Shown here in pieces: positions 8,411 through 11,710 of a stretch of 11,710 nucleotides of DNA; the stretch's first letter is position 1, and each line of letters opens with the position of its first letter. The notes beneath the pieces are model-generated. The model was given only the letters and a program-made list of their open reading frames with translations. It did no database searches and was not told the DNA's origin. The stretch covers positions 1 to 11,710 of the forward strand of contig JAHYIO010000020.1 of assembly GCA_020543525.1 (NCBI GenBank), read 5' to 3'. The translations under genes and the position numbers were made by a program. Origin of the DNA: Coriolopsis trogii (taxonomy: Eukaryota > Basidiomycota > Agaricomycetes > Polyporales > Polyporaceae).

Positions 8411-8421
8411 AGGAAGGGGAG
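8411..8421 (+). other. polypurine tract, plus-strand primer site of element A
   Basis: AGGAAGGGGAG followed by TA and then TGTGAG of the 3' LTR. A purine tract at the internal border of the 3' LTR primes plus-strand synthesis. Its place between the chromodomain stop and the repeated LTR tip fixes the LTR boundary. Confidence 0.88.
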
Positions 8422-8423
8422 TA

Positions 8424-8480
8424 TGTGAGAACCTCCCCTTGTAAGGGGGAGGGATAAAACAAAACAAAAAAGAGAGAAAA
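8424..8480 (+). repeat. truncated 3' LTR of element A (first 57 bp)
   Basis: The first 41 nt are identical to the start of A's 5' LTR at 1039. A-rich sequence follows, and a second LTR start (TGTGAGACCC) begins at 8481. The stub matches A, not B, whose tip differs (ACCCCCCCCC against AACCTCCCC). The rest of A's 3' LTR should lie beyond element B, outside the window. GAAAA (8476-8480) is the expected left target-site duplication of B. Confidence 0.85.
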
Positions 8481-8691
8481 TGTGAGACCCCCCCCTTAGG
8501 GGGAGGGTTTAAAAAATAAAAATAAAAAAATAAAATAAAAAAAAAATACTGCAGGGAGGCCGCCGCGCAGTTCGCGGGCCCCCCCTCCCTCTCTCTCTCA
8601 CTCCCTCACCAACCGCCCTCCCCCCTCTTGGTGCCGACGAGCCACCCCCCCTCCTTTTCCTATCGTGGAGCCCCCTCTCTGCCGTGCGAGT

Positions 8692-8732
8692 CCACCACAC
8701 ACACACACGCGTGCGCGTACACACACACACCC

Positions 8733-8821
<89 letters not shown>

Positions 8822-8824
8822 CTC
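8692..8824. repeat. (CA/CG)n and interrupted (CT)n microsatellites
   Basis: ACACAC with a CGCGTGCGCG core (about 8692-8730), which alternates purine and pyrimidine, is followed by CT repeats (8736-8824) broken by single extra T. Open frames on either strand (Ser-Leu or Arg-Glu repeats) are artefacts of the dinucleotide. Confidence 0.93.
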
Positions 8825-9039
8825 GTGCGCGCGACATGTAGTAGAGGAGGAGAAGAAGAAAAAAACTCAATTTTTTTTAAAAAAAAGAAATTTTTCCTAA
8901 GGTTTTAAGAGGTTGGTCCCACCCATACCTCCCCCCCTTGTGGGAAAAAGTCTCACACACACACCCACACTCACCTTCTCTGCATGATTGAGGACAGCAG
9001 AGGAGGGTTGATTTTTTTTATTAAACAAACCCATTCAAA

Positions 9040-9078
9040 GGTCTTTGGGGGTGAGTCCCACCCCACCTCCCAAAGACC
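9040..9078. promoter_or_regulatory. perfect palindrome upstream of the LTR TATA box
   Basis: GGTCTTTGGG (9040-9049) and CCCAAAGACC (9069-9078) are exact reverse complements with a 19-nt loop that itself contains GGTG/CACC complementarity. It ends 46 bases before the TATA box, a position typical of proximal promoter elements. Element A keeps only a decayed left-arm-like sequence near 1478-1495. Confidence 0.45.
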
Positions 9079-9124
9079 AGTCTCACCCCACTCTCTCACT
9101 CACAAGAACCCCCCTCCCCTCACC

Positions 9125-9132
9125 TATATAAA
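9125..9132 (+). promoter_or_regulatory. LTR core promoter, TATA box of element B
   Basis: TATATAAA in a C-rich surrounding (CACC before, GAGG after) matches the plant TATA consensus. Transcription would start about 30 bases downstream, near the CAACACA at 9154-9160. That places the paired motif, the Pro/Thr-rich ORF, the U5 part and the PBS in the transcript. A short upstream ORF (ATG at about 9181, four codons) precedes the main ATG at 9542. No equivalent is found in A's LTR. Confidence 0.65.
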
Positions 9133-9402
9133 GAGGTGCTCACCCATTACTTTCAACACACATCCCCCCTCCAAGGCTGCATGCTATCTTGAGCATAGCG
9201 CCCCCTCTCTCACCCTTGTCGCCGACGCTATTGCCTCGAACCCCTGGTGCTCTCTATCACCCTCTCCCTCACCCTAGAACCTCTCTACTCTCTCTCACCC
9301 CCAAACCCACTCCAACGCAACCTCTACTCTCTAATCCCTACCCAAATTTCTCTCGCCATTGTTTGCCGTTAAGTGCATTAACAACCACGCTGCCCGTGTT
9401 AG

Positions 9403-9498
9403 TATACCTAGGGCGGATTCGGCCTAGGATATACTTTGTCGGAGCACCGTGAGAGTATTGATCACCGTAGGAACTAACCTTGGGGCGGATTTGGCCTA
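9403..9498 (+). promoter_or_regulatory. paired LTR motif with inverted repeat (element B)
   Basis: TATACCTAGG (9403-9412) and CCTAGGATATA (9423-9433) form an inverted repeat around a 10-nt loop. The overlapping motif GGGCGGATTCGGCCTA is repeated as GGGGCGGATTTGGCCTA at 9482-9498. Same order and similar spacing as in element A (1829-1924). It lies in the presumed 5' leader, about 250-340 bases after the predicted start of transcription. Confidence 0.5.
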
Positions 9499-9541
9499 AA
9501 GTTTAGTTTTTCCGGAAGGATCATCTTGTGTTATCGCCATA

Positions 9542-9877
9542 ATGCCTCGCAAAATACACTCACCGTGTACAACCCCGCAATGCCGCAAACCTACTTCCTA
9601 GGTCTACTCGTGCTTCATCTCCCTAACTCGTGGTCGTGCACGCCGCTCTCAAGTGGAGGCCAACCCCCCTCAATCCGAGGAGAACACCGCGACTACCACT
9701 TTGGAGGCCGCCACGACGAATGTCCCTGTCCCAGCCACTGTCACACCCCAACTCCTCGCCACTAGTGGCCCTCCTCCATCTACGGCCCCTACATCCTCTC
9801 TTGCTCCATATAGAGGGGCTATGCGTGCAATGCTTACTCCGGTAACATCGTTATCTCTCGTTCAATTTGAAGGTTAA
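9542..9877 (+). pseudogene. LTR-embedded Pro/Thr-rich ORF, element B copy (one in-frame stop)
   Basis: The ATG at 9542 opens a basic N-terminus (MPRK, later RGRARR) that meets a TAG at 9599-9601. The same frame then runs open to TAA 9875-9877, about 111 codons in all. The middle is rich in Pro, Thr and Ser (ANPPQSEENTATTT, VPVP, LATSGPPPS), and the end has SLAPYRGAMRAMLTPV. No signal peptide, membrane segment or known domain is seen. Conservation against A is at protein level, with third-position silent changes (see 2236-2268 against 9812-9844). The composition is like the disordered N-terminus of plant Gag proteins. A donor-like AAG|GTTAAGT sits at its 3' end (GT at 9873) and is shared with A (GT at 2298). 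It could be a stand-alone small protein, a first exon of gag, or a fossil. Function unproven. Confidence 0.6.
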
Positions 9878-10833
9878 GTGGCCGATCTAGACGATTGCTA
9901 GGAAGATTGCGAAATCCCTGGGAAAGATTGCATGAAAGTTGAAATACTAATGATGCTTGCTTGACTGATGGAATGCATGGACTGCGGTTTTGTGCAGGTG
10001 ATGGTAAACACGGAAGAGTTTAATTCGTCTGAATGCATGGACTTTGAATAAAGAGATTGTATGAAATGTACATAAGCTATGTGAATTTATTTTGTATGTT
10101 TGATACCACCCTGTGCAAGGGGCCAGGGTTGGATAACCAATGCGGGTAGTGCATTGGGGTAACGGCGGTAAACCCTCCACCGTAGGGAAACCAACCGTCA
10201 GTGCTGAGGAGCCGGATTGGGGTAACCTCCGAAGGATGTGTCCAATCCGACGGAAGGGGAAGGACCCTACCTAGAGACAACCACGACCATGAGCTCTAGG
10301 GCCTTGCTAGTGGCATGGGGTGAGGCACGAGGGGCTGTACACCTAGCTGGTAGGAGGTTCCGGCTAGGACGACGTGGGGACGGGTAAGGATGGTAACTCG
10401 GGACGCCGAGGGAGTTCAGTTGGGAGTGCGCTGAACACACTGTATTCCTTTAAGTTAAATAATGATTTCTTTGATTGTTGTGTAAAGATTCTTTTAAATG
10501 TGATGCATAAGCATTAAGGGCAAAAGAAAAGTGTGTTAACAAAATATGGAAGTTAATAAGGAATTTTGTATGTGACCTGCACCCGTGAAAACCCTGTGGT
10601 CGATTAGAAAACCTCACAATGGATATTCTATCAAAAAGGAAAGCGGGTGGCAGGGTGGTCCCGAGCATGCAAGAGCTTTCTTTTTGGTGGAAACCAGTAG
10701 TCTAGGTCATAGATTAGAATCCCCTCTGGTAGGAGACCCAAGGGATCAGCCTATGCAACCAGTGAATGACATTGGAGCCTACCAAGTGAGCCACCTCTTC
10801 CTGGGACGGTAGGATCCCGGGGAGGTGTTTACA
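9878..10833 (+). other. distal LTR (U5-like) part of element B, non-coding
   Basis: No supported gene on either strand. Contains the block at 10265-10325 matching A 2690-2750 at 60 of 61 positions, and good matches around 10570-10625 and 10675-10760. The sequence ends in TTTACA. Minus-strand open frames do not keep a frame in A and are taken as chance. Confidence 0.6.
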
Positions 10834-10835
10834 GG

Positions 10836-10847
10836 TGGTATCAGAGC
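10836..10847 (+). other. primer-binding site (tRNA-iMet), element B, perfect
   Basis: TGGTATCAGAGC is exactly complementary to the conserved 3' end of plant initiator tRNA-Met and lies two bases past the LTR end. It marks where reverse transcription of element B would start. Confidence 0.93.
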
Positions 10848-11160
10848 TTAGGTTTTGGCTAATCAAAAAGTGAAACAAGGGCGATAAATATTTAACTAAT
10901 CCCTGCATCAATCGTGTCAAATTAGATATAAGGGTTGGGAATTGTGAGAGAAATCGGTAGCTTGGAGTAGATGCCTCTTTGGTTCTAGAACAAAGAACGC
11001 ATGGAAATCAGCCACCGAGAGGGTAAAACATTCACAAAACAGTTAAAGAAGAGAATAGCGCTAGAAAAACCCTAGGACTGGCCATCCAAACAGCTTCTAA
11101 CTCTATTCTACTTTTTATCTCTTTGTGTATTGTTTTTAACTAATGTATTCCCTTGTAAAA
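10848..11160 (+). other. untranslated leader of element B before the extra ORF
   Basis: Aligns with A 3278-3594. No conserved frame. The 3' end has intron-end features: a pyrimidine-rich stretch, CTAAT in TTTTTAACTAATG (11133-11145), and ATGCAG at 11161-11166. A has the same TTTAACTAACG but GCAA in place of GCAG. Confidence 0.5.
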
Positions 11161-11612
11161 ATGCAGCCCCCAGTACCTGATTTGGATATGGTCTTAAAGA
11201 TCTCCTTTGACCACTTAGCTCACAGCAGCCTTGAAGTTAGAAGGGCTTGTGCAAACCACCTTGCTTCCTTCTACTGCCCCAACAGCGCGGGTGGGCGTTG
11301 GGTCAACACTTCCGAGCGACGCCTCTTCATCTTTGTGAATGAATTATTTGGGGACCTCAACAACCATCTCTGTTTGCTTATGATCCTAGAGAAACTTAGA
11401 GTAGTGCCATACTACGCTTTCTATGGATCCCTGTACACTAATGCTATGGTCCTACCCCCTGAGCGAAGGGAATATGCATCCCAAGATTATTACAACATTA
11501 ATGTAGGTAATATCCCTAGAACCGGATTCACTGCGTGGGCACCTTTCATCCCGGGTTCGACGGGGAAACTGAGTTTGAAAGGATTGTTAAGATTGATCCC
11601 AACGATCCCTGA
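11161..11612 (+). pseudogene. extra ORF between PBS and gag, element B copy (3' part frameshifted)
   Basis: From ATG 11161 the frame stays open beyond the window, but homology with element A follows it only to about 11500 (DLDMVLKISFDHLAHSSLEV, ACANHLASFYCP, RRLFIFVNELFGDLNNHLC, LRVVPYYAFYGSLY, ERREYASQDYYN). Past that point a one-base indel moves the conserved reading to frame 3, where TAA (11508) and TAG (11517) precede RIHCVGTFHP (11523-11552) and an end like FERIVKIDP, with TGA at 11610-11612, the same stop position as A. An intact version would be about 150 residues. No signal peptide or membrane segment; Leu- and aromatic-rich, with conserved Arg/Glu. I do not recognise it. The ATG itself is not conserved in A, so the true start may be elsewhere or supplied by splicing. 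Confidence 0.6.
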
Positions 11613-11710
11613 AGCTTCAATTTGTACCCCAATAAGATTAATAAATAATAATGTCTCTTTTGTTTCTTACATCAAAGTCTTATTTGTGATTTATGTTTTG
11701 CAAAGTAGGG
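11613..11710 (+). other. spacer before gag of element B, cut by window end
   Basis: Aligns with A 4011-4106, including TGTCTCTTTTGT and GTCTTATT. It ends GCAAAGTAG|GG, matching GCAATTTTAG|GG just before A's gag. The T-rich run and final AG resemble a splice acceptor. Confidence 0.45.

Larger units (their letters stand above)
1039..8480 (+). mobile_element. element A: degenerate Ty3/gypsy chromovirus LTR retrotransposon
   Basis: The element starts with TGTGAGAACC at 1039, and the same sequence recurs at 8424 directly after a polypurine tract. That fixes the 5' LTR start and the 3' LTR start. The internal order is PBS, extra leader ORF, gag, protease, reverse transcriptase, RNase H, integrase and chromodomain, which is the Ty3/gypsy order with the chromovirus terminal module. 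LTR plus internal length would be about 9.6 kb if the 3' LTR were complete. Only 57 bp of that LTR remain before element B begins. The coding region changes frame many times and carries internal stops, several of them explainable by C-to-T or G-to-A change (5977, 6830, and Asp to Asn in the RT active site). That fits a long-silenced, methylated copy. It is not autonomous. Confidence 0.93.
8481..10833 (+). repeat. 5' LTR of element B (about 2353 bp)
   Basis: Starts TGTGAG and ends TTTACA, giving a TGT...ACA terminal inverted repeat, two bases before a perfect PBS. It is very long for a chromovirus LTR. Contents in order: G/C-rich tip hairpin, CA/CG and CT microsatellites (to 8824), a perfect 10-bp-arm palindrome (9040-9078), TATA box (9125), the paired dyad motif (9403-9498), the Pro/Thr-rich ORF (9542-9877) and a long U5-like part with a block almost identical to A (10265-10325). 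AATAAA at 10047-10052 is a possible poly-A signal, unsupported by A. Confidence 0.88.
8481..11710 (+). mobile_element. element B: related chromovirus, 5' part only, nested in element A
   Basis: It begins with its own TGTGAG and aligns along its length with A's 5' LTR, PBS, leader and extra ORF. Compared with A it keeps more CpG and GC, a perfect PBS, a TATA box and an intact TACA LTR end, so it looks younger or less decayed. The window stops at the point matching the bases just before gag in A (4104-4106), so gag, pol and the 3' LTR are not seen. Pol content is inferred only from the relation to A. Confidence 0.88.

Noticed and set aside
8424..8560. Duplicate LTR tips as a slippage product of one LTR
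   Set aside because: The stub matches A's 5' LTR tip exactly for 41 nt whereas the second tip is a different version, so two elements are the simpler reading.
8509..8870. Minus-strand Arg/Glu-repeat open frames in the B LTR
   Set aside because: Reverse complement of CT repeats; low-complexity artefacts.
10836..10847. tRNA gene at the TGGTATCAGAGC sequence
   Set aside because: Only the 12-nt complement of a tRNA 3' end is present, with no cloverleaf or A/B box; it is a primer-binding site.

Overview
The window is plant nuclear DNA made almost entirely of long terminal repeat (LTR) retrotransposons. No bacterial, organellar, tRNA, rRNA, CRISPR or ordinary host protein gene was seen. The pol signatures (RT, RNase H, an integrase with a GPY/F-type C-terminus and a terminal chromodomain), a primer-binding site matching plant initiator tRNA-Met, and very long LTRs identify Ty3/gypsy (Metaviridae) chromoviruses. 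The extent of decay and the microsatellite-rich 2.2-2.4 kb LTRs suggest a large, repeat-rich plant genome such as a gymnosperm. That species guess is inference only.

Layout. 1-1038 is AT-rich flank: a roughly 121-bp tandem duplication (61-302), a probable 297-bp polyadenylated retroposon (362-658) bounded by imperfect direct repeats, and plain AT-rich DNA. 1039-8480 is element A, an old chromovirus: 5' LTR (1039-3263), degenerate PBS (3266-3277), leader with an extra conserved ORF (3595-4010), gag (from about 4105), protease, RT, RNase H, integrase and chromodomain (to 8392), polypurine tract (8411-8421), and only the first 57 bp of the 3' LTR (8424-8480). Many frameshifts and stops make all of its genes pseudogenes. 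8481-11710 is element B, a second and better preserved relative, apparently inserted into A's 3' LTR. It shows a full 5' LTR (8481-10833) with a TATA box, a perfect 12-nt PBS (10836-10847), the leader and the extra ORF, and it runs off the window just before its gag.

Because A and B are diverged copies of one design, their 5' ends can be compared, and this gives the most interesting result. Two regions outside gag-pol look like real coding sequence: a Pro/Thr-rich basic ORF inside the LTR, and an ORF between the PBS and gag. In both, nucleotide differences fall mainly on silent third positions while short peptides stay identical. Candidate splice donor and acceptor signals flank these blocks, so the element may place part of an N-terminal Gag, or accessory proteins, in its LTR and leader. 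Within the LTRs, a paired motif with an inverted repeat and a 61-nt near-identical block also stand out as possible cis-acting elements.
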